In this document: positions 1-11,979 of the stretch, piece after piece
Layout: every line of letters starts with the position of its first letter
Numbering within the stretch: the stretch's first letter is position 1
Assembly: GCA_011634665.1 (NCBI GenBank)
Contig: WAEK01000017.1
Location: 310,001 to 374,000, forward strand
Direction: 5' to 3'
From: Mortierella sp. BCC40632
Taxonomy: Eukaryota; Mortierellomycota; Mortierellomycetes; Mortierellales; Mortierellaceae
Length of the DNA: 64,000 nt
The notes under the pieces: generated by a model
What the model was told of the DNA's origin: nothing
What the model saw: the letters and a program-made list of their open reading frames with translations, nothing else
Databases searched by the model: none
Translations under genes and position numbers: made by a program

Positions 1-854
1 CCACGCGCATACGAATCTTGGATAAGGTGCATGCAGCTGCCCAAGGCACGATGTTCAATCTTGACATTCTGGTACCCACCATCAGGAGCAATGAGTCGAT
101 AGATCGACTCACTGTCCTTGGGCTTTGAATCGTGAGTGAAAAGCTTTCGCAAGGGATACCGATCGTCCCCGTGACGGTGAGGAAGTTCTACATCCCTCAG
201 TGAGCTACCGTGTGAGATGTTTCCGATAGCGACTCGATACATGACCTCCATCCAGGTCATGATCTTTTCCTTGGTCTCTGCAGGTGACTCTCCTGCTTTT
301 TGAGCCATGCCATGAAGGAATTGAAGGTCACCAAAGTGTGATCTCGAGATAATATTCAAGCGACCATTGGAGGAATTCAAGGTAGCATCAAAGCCATAGA
401 ATGATCCTTCGTTGTAGTAGGTAAACCATTCGAATCCTGTTCCCATGCTGTAGTTGTTGCCTTTCGTGAAAAAGTTGTCGATAAAGAGAGCATTTCCTGG
501 ATCATCGTTCCATACAATGCCACGCAAAAACTCGAGAGTGTCGTGATGCTTTCCATCGACGGCTTTGTTGTAGGTTGTGGAGGAATCCAGTCTGAAATCC
601 GATGCAATCAATGCAGCAATCGTCATTGTCTCATGGACTGGAGGTCGTTTCCAAAATAATTTGCCGCCTCCAATAGACATTTCAGTTGTTGACCAGACCA
701 AAGGTCCAACCGTCTCTCCCTCGCCTTCATCCGTGACCTCTGCCACAATTGTGATCGTGTCTTCGGTATTCAAGTCCACGGTGTTTGGGTTCGTATCCAT
801 CTTGTTTGGGGTCACTTCCATCACGTTGATAGCTTCCGTCACTTGGGGTTCCAT
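1..854 (-). CDS. Partial hypothetical protein, possibly Zn-dependent phospholipase C / P1-nuclease-like
   Basis: An uninterrupted minus-strand frame runs from an ATG at 854 to the window edge (284 codons, 3' end missing). No signal peptide or membrane segment is visible; the first ~45 residues are Glu/Thr/Asn-rich and probably disordered. The rest reads like a folded enzyme, with acidic and aromatic patches (EFLRGIVWNDDPGN) and two helices carrying a His-x-x-Asp or His-x-x-x-Asp spacing: SRSHFGDLQFLHG near residue 190 and LGSCMHLIQDSYARG near the edge. Such His/Asp pairs on helices are seen in the zinc-dependent phospholipase C / S1-P1 nuclease superfamily, which includes fungal HET-C-like proteins. 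That assignment is by pattern only; the reading frame itself is well supported by its length and codon content. No intron is needed in the visible part. Confidence 0.6.
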   Translation of the reverse strand, partial: MEPQVTEAINVMEVTPNKMDTNPNTVDLNTEDTITIVAEVTDEGEGETVGPLVWSTTEMSIGGGKLFWKRPPVHETMTIAALIASDFRLDSSTTYNKAVDGKHHDTLEFLRGIVWNDDPGNALFIDNFFTKGNNYSMGTGFEWFTYYNEGSFYGFDATLNSSNGRLNIISRSHFGDLQFLHGMAQKAGESPAETKEKIMTWMEVMYRVAIGNISHGSSLRDVELPHRHGDDRYPLRKLFTHDSKPKDSESIYRLIAPDGGYQNVKIEHRALGSCMHLIQDSYAR

Positions 855-1983
855 GGTTGATAGCAAGTAGATAGACTGTAGTGTTGAAGAAGCACAAGGG
901 TTGGTAGTAGATCAAGAAGTGAAGAGGTTAGAGACTATCCCTGTGTTCCTTCCACTGATCTGTTCTTCTCGCCTCTGCAGTACCTGAAAGAGTTGATTTT
1001 GTGTTTGACTGTCTGGTAATTTGGCGAAGGGGGTTCAACTGAAGAAGGCCAGGAAAGAAGACGAGATGTGAAGAGAGTTGTAGTGAAGAGTAAGTGAAGC
1101 AAGAAAGGGAAGCGCGAACGAGGTTTTATACACATCCTACATCTGATAGATCTTCTGTCAGCAATCCAGAAGCCCTTGTATTAAAACCCTCTCGTACCAC
1201 GAACAACCGCAACGAACTCAAAATGAAAATTTAAACTCGGTCCATGTTTTTTTTTTTTTTTTTTCTCTCTTCTTCTTGCTCTCCGCGGAGCTGTGAGCAT
1301 TCCTGACTGGAGATCGCACATCTGTGTGTGTTTGTCAGATCGGTCTAGGCCTGAACCCTATAGTCGATCCCAAACTCCATTCCTGGTCAGATGTTCTTAT
1401 TGCTTCCTCTCCTCCTCTCCTCCGCCTACTCCTGGTCGCCATGGACACACTCGAGTGGTTTCTCTCTTTCTCTCTCTACTCCCGCGGAGACTTGATAAAT
1501 CCAAAACACCCGATACCTTAATTTTTTTTATTTTTTTTTATTTTCCTTTGGACCTCAAACTTTGAACACAGATCCACTATGTTCCAATCTCGAGATGTAT
1601 CCTCAGGGTCCTTCCATTTTGGTACTCTATCCCACTTGGTCTTTTGGTTTCCTGCATTCAAGGACAATCTGACCATTAGGGAGACACTCCAGCCATTTGT
1701 CAATGCTATCCAAGACAAGTCGAGAATTAGAAGGCATTCAAGAAAGTTCTCTCACAGAGCTGAAAAGAGGGGGGGGGGTCAAGGGGATTGTGTCTATTGT
1801 CGAGCATAGATTCAAGAAACAACGTCTTATGGAGACGAAACCTTGTCGGATACTCCTCCCCTTCCCATTCTCTCTGACGGGGCGTAGCAAACGATGACGG
1901 GTTGTGATGAACATCGTGGGAGCACACAAATAGAGTAGAGATGGTCATGTTCGATAAACCAGCTCCAGAAACGCGCCCTCTTG

Positions 1984-2018
<35 letters not shown>

Positions 2019-2900
2019 TAAAAGCTTCAGAGAAAGAGGGATAGGGAGACGCGTAAGCATAGCTCTCGCACGACTCGAAAATGATAGGCTCATGTTCCAT
2101 AACTCAATCTTGGACACAAAGCACTCAACAAACATCCTGTGATCCTATGGTGTTTTTTTTTTTTTTTTTTTTTTTAGCTGCCTGGCTTTCGACTACCAAA
2201 TCCACGATTTGTTTTCTTACTACATTGAAAAAAAAAAAAAAAAGTGGCGTTTAGATATTAAATGCCAACCACACGTTAGCTGGAGTAATGCACTCCTCCT
2301 ATCCCTCAGTTATTTATGATGGCAGACTTTTCTAGTTTGAGCAAAATAAAGCATATATAAAAAAATATATGCTCAAACAGGTGTTTGGACTAGCTAGGCG
2401 TAGTTAGGACGTGTCATTGGTTATTCAATAGAAGACTATGCTGGACAGCAGATCGATAGACACGTGTCATCGTTTTTTACTTGAGGTATTGCCAACATAC
2501 TTGTTGACAGAGAAAGCAGTTGGTCGACATCATGCTAAGCACGCGCGCTCTTGAGAGAGAGAGAGAGAGAGAGACGACTTAATCTCCTGAAAACTTGCAG
2601 GTTCCATAAAAGAAATAGCCTTCTCTCGTTCTTGTATCTGTAGAATAGACCTACAATGAAAATGTGCTACCCGTCACCTCGTGTGGCTCTGTAGCCGTGA
2701 GCCGTGTTCGCTGGACAACATCCAGCAGATCCAGGACCGTTAGATATCACGGATGTTGATGGGAACATATTAAACGAACAGCTTTTTCTGAGGAGCGAAA
2801 GGCAAAAGGGGGTGGATCAAATGAGCGAAAGTAGGAGCATTGGTGTATTAAGTCCAAGGAACAGAGATCAGACAAGCGTCTTCCAGAAACCCGATCTCTG
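855..2900. other. Intergenic, no gene recognised
   Basis: About 2 kb with stops in all frames at short intervals and many homopolymers (T runs at 1247-1264 and 2152-2175, an A run at 1985-2016) plus a GA run at 2554-2572. Bases just above 855 are presumably the promoter and 5' leader of the minus-strand gene. Short frames here are compositional and carry no recognisable domain. Confidence 0.5.
2332..2381. repeat. AT-rich nested inverted repeat
   Basis: An outer 9-bp pair, GTTTGAGCA at 2335-2343 and TGCTCAAAC at 2370-2378, encloses an inner pair, GCATATAT at 2351-2358 and ATATATGC at 2365-2372. The right arms overlap, so two alternative hairpins can form. It could be a small MITE-like element end or simply a cruciform-prone spacer. 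Confidence 0.5.
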
Positions 2901-2937
2901 GCCTTGATCCTTTTAAAAAAAAAAAAAAAACCCCCCC

Positions 2938-3060
2938 TCGCTTTTATCCAATGTTGACTTGCTTGTCCTTCCAGGCAGCTGATGGTGCGTTGAACAAAGG
3001 GAACTCGATCAGCATACATGTTAAAGAAATCCATGAACCCTGGGGAAGCAAGAGCTTCTC
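2938..3060 (-). mobile_element. Gag-like LTR-retrotransposon scrap
   Basis: On the minus strand a ~40-codon stretch contains DFFNMYADRVPF followed by ISCLEGQASQHWIKA. The second motif matches the 'l-x-L-x-G-x-A-x-x-W' helix typical of Ty3/gypsy and related Gag proteins. The frame runs into a C/A homopolymer at 2914-2938 on one side and has a stop about 100 bp upstream on the other, so this is a decayed fragment. A second gag-like scrap lies at 48471-48660. Assignment rests on one motif. Confidence 0.35.
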
Positions 3061-3199
3061 CACATCGAGATCGCTCGATGTAAATTTGTCCAATTCAAGA
3101 GTCATGAGTTTGATAGCTTCTTTTTAACGGCTGCAGGTGACGGGATCAAGAGCACCGCAATTTGCCTTACACGTCTCAGTATTCAAGTTCTCGTTGGGT

Positions 3200-5340
3200 C
3201 TTGGTGAGAATTCGACTTTACATGTGATTTCGGGAAAGACCTATTCAGAACTGGTAGACAGGGTCATTTTCTGAGAAGCAACTGTAACTTTTGCTGACTG
3301 AGAGGAGAGAAGAAGAAGAAAAAAAAACGGAGTTTGATTCTGGAAATGAATGAGATATGAGGAGAAGGGAGTGAATGAGATGTCCCTATCCTGAATGATA
3401 TTTAACTCCTAGTGAACACATTGCCGCATGCTCCTTGATGTTCCTGAGTTCCTGAGACGTATCTCTCTCCTTCTCTGGCCAGAGAGGGAATATGCTTCCC
3501 ACCCTGAAAAAATAAAAGCCTCTTGTCAGGATCTTGTGAAGTACAAAAGACTCTTCTCCAATGTCAGCTTTTGACACCCCTATGCCTAGTGGTCAAGTGA
3601 TTATTTAGCAAAGTCGTGTGCTGCTTTCTAAACATACTTCTACGGCAAATCTTTTGCATTTGCATCGGTGCGATACATTACACGTATGATCGGTATTTTC
3701 CCATGGGTCAACTTGCCAGAGTGTCCGGGAGCTGTCCCCCAAAAGGCGTCGTCAAAAAACTTTCTTACTTGTAGAGACGTGCAGACTTGCTTCAATAGAT
3801 CATGTCGCGTATTTGAATTATCAGCCTTCCTGTGGCGCGACTGCAGGCTGAAAGATGGTGGCGTTGCGCAGCAGAGGAAAAAAGAGTTTTGTCAGCATTA
3901 CGCCGCCGAAAAGAACCATACCTGAATGGTCCTCGTAGAGAATCTCCGCGCAATGACTGATTATGTATATGGCAGCTACTTGTGGATAACGCGCATGAGT
4001 GGACGACGAACTAAGGGAGAATCCGGGTGAAAAAAAAAAAATAAAAAAAAAAATAGGTCTTCTTGAACGATTCGTCAACAATGGTACCATCTCAAAGGGT
4101 CAGTAGAATGCATCACAAGGACTTGCCATATTTTTCCCGAGCCAAGTATCAACATACCATGTTGACTACCTCTAATGGTAGTTGGTCGTGCAAAAATGCG
4201 CTCATGTTCTTTTTGTTCTTCATTTTTTTTCTCTCTTTCATATATCAGCGCCTCTTCTCTCCATTGAGTATTCTCGCCACGTATCTTTGAGTGCCAGCCT
4301 CAAGATTCACTTTGGTCGAATGGACTATCCCGTCGTGGAGTATTGGTAGTCGCCATAATCAGATGCAACCTTTTTGAGGAAGCGAGAGAAAGAAGCATGG
4401 GGAAAATTGGTACCCCGCTCCACCTCTCTCTCAAAGTACATCTCATGCTTTCTTTTCGTGGGCCCCAAAAATGAGCCACATTTTGGCTGCATCCATTGGG
4501 CAAGCTTGTTGCATTTTGGCGCAGTGAACGTGAACAGGAGCGCCTAGTAAAATGTCCTCACTGTGAGGAGCATTCAATTGATAGCTGAAATCACCCAGGT
4601 TTGCTATCCAAGTCCAGCCTATCGTGTGCATCCTCCTTCAAACCCTGCAGATGTGCTTTCGGATTGACCTCTTATGTCGTTTTGTGCTCTTCGATCAAAA
4701 GAGTGGATCATTGAGCAAGCATCCTTACCATCTCAGACTGGCTACCTTTCGAGGCTGCAATTCGCCCGCATTTTTTTTTTTTTTGTCCGCACTTCTCTTG
4801 CTCCTGCTCCCCCTCCCCTTTTCTTCGCACAACAAGTTGCCTCGACACCCTTATTGCACGGCTAATCTAGATGTCTGTCGGGAGGCCACGGTTATTCCAT
4901 GCGCTGTTTTGCGTCCAACAAGGTGTCCTCTTGCTTAGAACAGACACCGAACCCCCCCTCCTTATGAGCCAAAGGTATTTCTCCTACTGATATCCCCTAC
5001 TGATATCCCCTACTTAGATGCCCCTACTCATTTTACCTGGTGGACTCATGGGCCGGTGGGTCGTTTCTCTTTTCCTTTCCAAGGACGCTCGGGCCCAAGT
5101 GCGATGCATTCCAACCGGAGAGAAAGAAGGAATAGAAAAAAAGTAAAAAAAAAAAAAAAAAAAAGGTGAGAGGGAGCAGAGACAAAGACAGCAGAGCGCA
5201 GAGTGTACGAGTGGGACAACGCTGTCCAGCAGGACGCCCGCTTTTCTTTTTCTTTTTCTCTCTCTTTTTTTTACGACGCTCGGCTAAAAAGGCTAAACAA
5301 GGTTAAACAACAGGGATCTGACGGCATTACGACGGTTCCC
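3200..5340. other. Gene-poor stretch, nothing recognised
   Basis: About 2.1 kb of mixed sequence with homopolymers (4029-4053, 4769-4784, 5142-5164). Several 60-90-codon frames occur on the minus strand (3386-3577, 4443-4631), but none has a recognisable domain, convincing splice sites or conserved neighbours. The last ~250 bp (pyrimidine- and A-rich) are likely upstream sequence of the HPP-family gene. Confidence 0.45.
4982..5031. repeat. Short tandem repeat CTACTGATATCCC-type
   Basis: Two perfect units of CCTACTGATATCC, then two degraded ones, follow each other over ~50 bp. A local slippage product with no visible coding or regulatory role. Confidence 0.5.
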
Positions 5341-5359
5341 CGAAAAAAAAAAAAAAAAA

Positions 5360-5367
5360 TATAAAAT
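5360..5367 (+). promoter_or_regulatory. TATA box of the HPP-family gene
   Basis: TATAAAAT lies 3' of an A run, about 30 bp before a pyrimidine-rich stretch near 5390 where transcription could begin, and ~320 bp before the chosen ATG. No competing TATA-like site is nearer to the gene. Confidence 0.45.
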
Positions 5368-5688
5368 ACTCAGACAGTACCCACTGTTGTCCTTCAGCCT
5401 TGTCTTCAGCCGCCTTGTCTGCGCATCCTCTTTTTCTTTTTCTCCTTCTCTCTTTCTTTTCTATCAAGACATCAGGCATAATAGACGTGCTTCTCTCTCA
5501 CACCTACGCAGTCTCTCTTTCATTCTCTCTTTCTCCGCCCGCCTCATTCATCAGAGCTTTCTCCATTGGACTCGAACCTTAGAAATTCAACTTCATTCCT
5601 TCGAGGACACCCCCCTTCACCAGCCATCTTCATCCATTCAGCTGTTTACCTTTTTTTTTTGTCATTCCCTTTTTTGTCCACAACACCA

Positions 5689-7526
5689 ATGACTACGCCT
5701 AGCATGTTCCCGCCATCCTTGGCGGGCTACTTTGACCGGATGAAAGGTCAACGACACAACCTTCCACGCAAAGCCAAGCCAGGTCATCCCCCTTCCTCAA
5801 CCGCCACTCGATACCCTCCGGCTGCACCCCCGACTCGACTCGCTGTCCTGGTCTCGACTTTTGTCGCCTCCTTTTCAGGAATTGCTATCCTGGGCCTGTT
5901 AACCTACAATGCACAGTGGTTCGTGGATCGCAATGCTCCGGTCATTGCGGGCTCTTTCGGTGCTTCGGCGGTTCTAATCTATGGAGCGATCGACTCTCCC
6001 CTGTCGCAACCCCGCAACTTGAGTATGTACTCGCTTGGTCAATCCTGATAAAGACCCTCAACTGCTGGATGGATCTGAGAGAGAAAGAGGAGGAAGCAGC
6101 AGCAGAGAGACCTAAAGGTCAAAGCCTTTAAGCTTACACAATGGTCTTAGCCTGATTAGACTCCCACCCACTCTTGGCAGCAAACTGGCTGGCACTGCCT
6201 GTCTGTTTGTCAGGCAGTCTGTCAATCCGTCTCTCTATCAATCTGTCTGCCTGTCTCTCTATCAATCTGTCTGCCTGTCTCTCTCTGTCTCTCTCAGACT
6301 CTCCCTGTGTCCGCATGCGGCCACTGAAACCTCTTCTTGCTTTGCTTTCTTTCTTTAGTCTGTTTGTTGACAGATTTGCACTGCATGAGCAATGTTGTGA
6401 AAATGTGGGGCAACAGAGAGCAAAAAGAGAAAGAGAAAGAGAAAGAAAGAAGGAAGGAAAGAAAAAAAAAGTGCGAGAGTGCAGGTGGATGGCGTGCTCG
6501 AGATCCTTCACACTACTAACACACACACACACACTCTCTCTCTCTTTTCATTTCCCCTGCCAAATAGTCGGTGGCCATATGAGTGCATCCCTGATCGGCG
6601 TGAGTCTGTACAAGCTGTTCAATCTTTTGCCTGACCATCGATTCGACGAGCTGCACTGGCTTCTGTGTGCCCTCGCCGTCTCGTGCTCGCTCCTGTTCAT
6701 GCAACTGACCCACACCGTTCACCCGCCTGCATCGGCCACCGCCCTGATCGCCGTCACAGGGGGTGACACCATCTACAACCTCGGCTACTGGTACATGCTC
6801 TGCCCGATTGCCTTGGGCGTGGCCATCATGTTGTCCGTCGCCTTGCTCGTCAACAATGTCGCAAGAAAATACCCGCTGCACTGGTGGAGCCCCAAAACCC
6901 GCAAGATCATCGTCGTCGACCAGGACATGGCCACAACCCTTGCTGACTTTGTTTCCCCCGATGACGATGAGGACGAGGAAGATGCCACCGAGGATGGTGA
7001 GAATGATTTTCAAAAGGATCAACCCCTGACGCATGAGGCACACACCCTGCCCAAGGACTCGACTCACACTTCCCTGTCAGATTCACGCTCGACTATCCTA
7101 GAATTAGCCCCAGGAACCAAGTCCTCCCCAGCTTCCTCTCCAAAGCCTAGCCATAGCCATAGCAACCATGGCCATGGCCACCCTGGACAAATTGCGGTCT
7201 ACTATGGTGGTGAGAGCGATGCTGTGCTTCGAGATGGTGAAAAGATGTACGAGGACCAGCGCTCGGGTCACCACCATCCCCACTCCCACGGTCATGGATC
7301 GGGATCGGGATCAGCCTCGCCCAAGGAGACAGATCTTGAACAAGGTCAAGGAGGACATCTCTCGCCCGTTACTTCTTCTCACTCTCATCTCCACCCTCGG
7401 ACCTCGATCACCATTGAACGACGTGGTTCTCACCATGAGACCTCTATTGAAGAATATAGAGCAACCATTGAACGACTCGAGCTTAGGGTTCGAGAACTCG
7501 AGAGCTTGCTCCACCCATCAATCTAA
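5689..7526 (+). CDS. HPP-family integral membrane protein
   Basis: Two exons, 5689-6022 and 6568-7526 (430 residues); the GTATGT donor and AAATAG acceptor restore QPRNLIGGHMSASL across the junction. Membrane helices are visible at about residues 50-73, 80-100, 115-132, 141-158 and 185-210, and the family signature His-Pro-Pro is at 163-165 inside HTVHPPASATAL, followed by the TGGD loop. HPP proteins are multi-span membrane proteins; some plastid and cyanobacterial members transport nitrite, but the fungal substrate is unknown. The C-terminal third is cytosolic-looking: an acidic run, two His-rich stretches (for example HSHSNHGHGHPG) that could bind metal, and a short terminal coiled coil (IERLELRVRELESLL). 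The ATG at 5689 was chosen because the frame-open sequence before it is a pyrimidine-rich leader. The 545-nt intron is unusually long for this window. Confidence 0.88.
6200..6302 (+). repeat. CTGT/CTCT-rich tandem repeat in HPP intron
   Basis: The intron contains repeated CTGTCTGCCTGTCTCTCTAT-type units (two near-perfect 24-bp copies around 6236-6285) followed by CT microsatellite. This keeps the frame open and gives the false impression that the exon extends upstream. Confidence 0.6.
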
Positions 7527-8122
7527 AGAAAGAAAAAAGAAAAAGAAAAGAAAAGAAAAAAAAAAAAAAAAAAAAAAAGTAATGGGACCAACAACCTTTC
7601 TCCAGTCGGACCTTCGACATCCATTCCTATTGAAAGAGCTACAAAAGGAAAGGGGGGATATATATACATAATACCAACATAGATCCGATAGTACTTTGCT
7701 TTTCCTTGCTCCATTCTCCTCTACTCTTCAATGCATAGCATTCTTTCTCTCTCTCTCTCTCCTTCACTTTAATTACAAATCTATTGGCATGAATAAAATC
7801 CCCATGGGTTTTCCGCATTCAGTGTCTTCTTCGCTCTCCCCCCTCCTACTTTGTCTTCCCACCCCCCCTCTACCCTTCCTTTCCTTACCCTGTCCATAAA
7901 AAAAAAAAAAAAAAGTAAAGTCGCTTCTCGAACACAACACCATTCCTCTTCTCCCATTGCTCACGCACGACTCTTCTGTCTTTTTTTTTTTTTTTTTTGC
8001 TTGTTTTGATGCTGAACAAATACCATCTTTTCATCCATCTTTTTTCTTCACAGGCAAGAACAAGGGAAAAGGCACTCTATTTATTTGTTCTGTCTTGTCT
8101 TTTTTTTTTTCTTCTATATTGT
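7527..8122. other. Convergent 3' regions of HPP and GRASP genes
   Basis: A 596-bp tail-to-tail spacer holding A runs (7558-7578, 7898-7914), T runs (7981-7998) and a GAATAAAATC element at 7791-7800 that could be the polyadenylation signal of the HPP-family transcript. No gene seen. Confidence 0.5.
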
Positions 8123-10747
8123 TCAGTAGTACATGATGGACGACCCAAGCGCCATTTGCTGCATCATACCCTGGACAACGAGCTCATCGACAAGACTAGG
8201 AACACTCCGTGCTAATGCATTGACTTGTTCTTGGTCGTCTTGCTCATTCTTCTCTTTACCCTTCTCATGATCCATCGTCGCAGGCTGCTCTACTTTGGAC
8301 AAGGGCATCAACTTTTCCTTGGTCGTATCCTTTTCATCCAACTCGGTCATCGATGTCGTCGTAGGAGCTGGGGAAGGCAGCGTGGTGGAGTCCATACCAG
8401 GGGTCGTCACAGTAGGAACGCTTGCACCTCTAGAGTCATTGTACTGTGGTGGTTGATCCTGTGTCGGTGTTGGATCGGGTTCTTGTACAGAGTCCTTAAC
8501 CAGCAATGAGGAGTCTTCTTTTTCTTCCTCTTTTTCTTCTTCTCTCTGATATTCCCAGGATCGACGTCCATACTCTTCGCGATAGCTCTCTGAATAGGCC
8601 CTTGCCTGGGCTTGAACCTGGCTCAAAGGTATCCGATCCCGGACACGGAAACCATCATGCGCAATTCGACCTCCGCCCATGCCCGGTCGATGCGGATGTC
8701 TCATCATCCTGGCGGCAATGGCAGGTGGTCGATCATAGTATATCTGCTCATCTTCGGAATCGCTTGTCTCCTCCTTATTGGCCTCCTCATTGCTCTCTTG
8801 AGAGGGATCACTCTCTTCCTGCTCCTGCATCGCCTCCACTTCTGGCTCAACAACTGGCGTCTCTTCATACGGTGCCTGTGCAACCGCCTCCTTGTCTCCA
8901 GAATAGAATGGCATAGGTGAAGGCAAGAGTGCCGCCGTGGTGGTGGTAGTCAGGGAGGAGGAGGAGGAGGAAATTGGTGGCTGCAATGCCAAGGCTCCTT
9001 CTTCCGATTCATGTTCCACTGTCGTTTCTACTTGTTTTCCTCCTTCTGCTCCTACTCCTCTTGGAGCAACCATTTCCTGATTTACAACATTACTGTCATT
9101 GCTGTGGTTAATATATACAGAGTGGATATCGCCTTCATGCTGGTGTTGTTGAGATGGTTGTTGTGGATACTGTTGTGGCAGAGAATGGCCATGATCTTCG
9201 GTATCAATAATGTCTAATGGCCCTTGCCCCTGCAAAGTGGACGGCTGGATGGGCTGTTCTATATGAGGTATAAACACGGTTCGCCCAAGTCCTTCGACCT
9301 CCTGTCCGGAACCTGACTGTTGAGAGTCCTGGATTTTCATAGGCAGCGATGCATCGAACGACTCTTTGCTTGACCGTTGACTATGGCCAGCGTCCGAGGG
9401 CAATCGATGGAGATATCTAACAGAGAGAAAAGAAGAGAAAGAGAGAGAGAGAGACAAATAGGAAGGAGAGGCAATGGAAAGCAGGATGTGAGTAAAACTT
9501 CCTAAGGCGAGATTCCTGGAACCCGACAGAGCGGCTAATCTATTCTGACTCTTACCCATATCCAATGCCACAGCCCAAAAGTCCTTCTCCTCCCCAGTGA
9601 GTGTTTGGGTGAATCACGACCTAAAGAGAAGCAAAGGCCAAGCAGACGCACATGAATATTAGCATTCCCAGGGCCTCTAATACTTATTGGAAGTACATGC
9701 ACTTGGGCATTAGAGAGTATTCACAATGAAATCCCTCTCTGTCCTACCTCTCGGACCGAATCCGTGTCCCTGTTGTAAACATGGAGTTCCATCGCCTCGC
9801 CAACATAGTCGTCCACGAGATCATAAAAGTCGGCTTCGCCGCGCATCAGTCCATAGGGGGTGCCAATCACATAATCGGCATGTGCCTGCAGTCCAGCCTT
9901 CTCTGCTGGTGAAGCTGGTGCCACATCCTGCATGATTTGAAAGAAAGAAAATATAAAGAGGAGGGGAGGGTAGGGAGGGGCAAGGCGAGGTGAGCAAAAC
10001 ATAATGTCGCAGGAACGGTATGGTGAGTAACACGGGCAACGGGATAGCTGTTGTTCAAACAACGAATGTACACAGCATGCATAAAAAGGACACAGGGATC
10101 GATAGGTGGAGAAGAAGGAAGAGGAGCATTTCCTTCTTCCACACGGGCGACGTTGTTCCACAAGCACACACACACTCTCTCTCCCACAAAGACAACAGCA
10201 ACATTAATAACAACAAAAAAGCAATCGAATTTGCCTGATTACGAACCAGAATATGCCACGCCAGGTCGCTCTGGGTATCAAATAGGCAGAACCGGATGCT
10301 GCAGCCCATCAGGCCGCCCTTTCCGTCTCCCCATTTCTTGGTGGGCGACATGTCCACTCCTAACCAGACAAAGAAAACAGAGTGAGTGTGCAATCGAAAA
10401 GGGTAAGGAAAACGAAATAGGGGATAGCCTCTCTTGACAACCTTGGTCACTCTCTCTTTTTCTCTCTTTTTCTCCTTCTCCTTCTCCTCTTTTTTCTCTC
10501 TTCCTCCAAGGGATGCACGGACAAGCTGAAAAAGAAAAAAAAAATCCGGACGCAACCTACTTCGAGCAGCGCGGTCCCTTGTCGAATATACGTCGAGGAC
10601 CATGACCTTGTCTTCACATGCCTCCATCTGTTCCCGTAGAACGGTGCTTTCTGTGTTCTGTCAGATCGAGTCGGAAGGCCAAGAAAACGAAAAAGAAAAA
10701 GAGAAGAAAGGCGAGATATGAGTGAGAAATGGTCCTTTAACTCATCC

Positions 10748-10783
<36 letters not shown>

Positions 10784-11127
10784 AGTTCCTGGTAGAAAAG
10801 AATGAAGTAAGCACGGGGTTCCAAGAAAACCATACCAGCCGAATGTCATTCACGGCAACAATGTAGTCAAAGAATGGACACAATCCTGCAAGCTGGCCTG
10901 GAGATCCTTCCTTGACCTAGAAAAAAGAGAAAGAAAAAAAAAAAAAAAAAAAAAAAGAGAGAAAGAATGGTTGGATGAAGTCCAGGTGAGTCAGGATCAG
11001 TTTAGAGACTCGAGATGCGCGCGACAAGATGTTGGAAAGAACGCGAAAAAGGATTATAATCACGTACCCCAAGGACATGGTATCCAAGGCGTTGGCGTCC
11101 TTCTTCGCCAGAAGCTGCGTTTCCCAT
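8123..11127 (-). CDS. GRH1: Golgi reassembly-stacking protein (GRASP55/65, Grh1 homologue)
   Basis: Seven exons on the minus strand: 11127-11068, 10916-10836, 10657-10561, 10359-10247, 9927-9748, 9620-9556 and 9416-8123; the joined frame is 629 residues with every phase consistent. Residues 1-210 form the two PDZ-like GRASP domains: GYHVLGVKEGSPGQLAGL and PFFDYIVAVN in the first, GLMGCSIRFCLFD linking to DVAPASPAEKAGL and HADYVIGTP in the second, ending in HWGGEGLLGCGIGYGYLHR. The start MGNAAS has Gly2 and Ser6 and fits the N-myristoylation consensus, the usual membrane anchor of GRASPs. The remaining 400 residues are low-complexity (Gln, Ser, Glu, Pro). GRASPs tether early secretory membranes and serve unconventional secretion. 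The gene is divergent from the gene at 11980 and convergent with the HPP gene. Confidence 0.93.
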
Positions 11128-11234
11128 GGCGGTTGTCGCAGAGAGAGAGAGAAAGAGAGAGAAATGAGATGATGGCGGATTGATGGGAGATGGTGGCGAG
11201 ATGAAAAGAAGAAAAAAAAAGAAAAAGAAAAAGG

Positions 11235-11266
<32 letters not shown>

Positions 11267-11381
11267 TCCTGGTGGGGGAGAAGGGGAGGAGAAAAAAAAA
11301 AAAAAGGGGAGGAAAGAGAGAAGAGAAAAGAGAAAGATCTCTCTCTCTCCCAGAGAGGGCACGAACCCTGTCTGGTCTGGA

Positions 11382-11421
<40 letters not shown>

Positions 11422-11496
11422 CTGAGAGGGTTGAGAGAGAGGAGAGTGCGAGACGAGAGTGCTCTCACTCTCTTTCTGAAAGAGAAAAGGAAAGAA

Positions 11497-11536
<40 letters not shown>

Positions 11537-11979
11537 AAAGGAAAAAGAAAGAACAGACTCTTCTCTCCTCTTTCTCTCTCATACACATTCGCTCTCTCCT
11601 CTCCTCCTGTCACTTTCTTTTCATCTCACTCGATTACAGGTCAGAACAACGGACCACTACCGCGGGTTGGACCGTGCTCGCGTACACCACGGACTCTCTC
11701 CGTACGTGCTTTTATTTTCAACTGCAACTGCCCTTGACCAATCGTTTTGAAAGACTCTCTTTCTCTTCCTCTTCTTCTTCACCTCTGTCACTCGGGATTG
11801 ATCTCGCCTTTTCTCTTTTATTGCGCCCTTTTTGCTTTCTCTACTTCCTCCTCCTCCTTCTTTTTCTTCTTCTTCTTCTTCCACTCTCCACCTCTTTTCT
11901 CTCCTCTTATCCATACCCTCTCAACTCTGCAAACAAGAAAAAATATAGCACCTCCCCTTTTCTTTACCCTCCTCCCACA
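11128..11979. promoter_or_regulatory. Shared divergent promoter region with GA/CT repeats
   Basis: The 852 bp between the GRASP start and the ATG at 11980 must hold both promoters. It contains A/GA-rich tracts (11206-11264, 11288-11305), GA microsatellites (11386-11418, 11496-11535) and then CT-rich leader sequence from 11745. The purine runs create long but meaningless Lys/Arg/Glu, or on the other strand Phe/Ser/Leu, frames. Confidence 0.5.

Noticed and set aside
6174..6567. Upstream extension of the second HPP exon as a long open frame
   Set aside because: The open frame is produced by CTGT/CTCT repeats and GA runs; a clean GT...AG intron at 6023-6567 joins two conserved HPP segments across it.
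7168..7671. 167-codon frame overlapping the HPP gene
   Set aside because: It is a shadow of the HPP coding frame that runs on into an A-rich tract (poly-Lys); no independent signal.
11002..11613. Long minus-strand Phe/Ser/Leu frames and plus-strand Lys/Arg/Glu frames
   Set aside because: Both come from the same GA/CT microsatellites; only the last 20 codons before 11068 are real (first GRASP exon).
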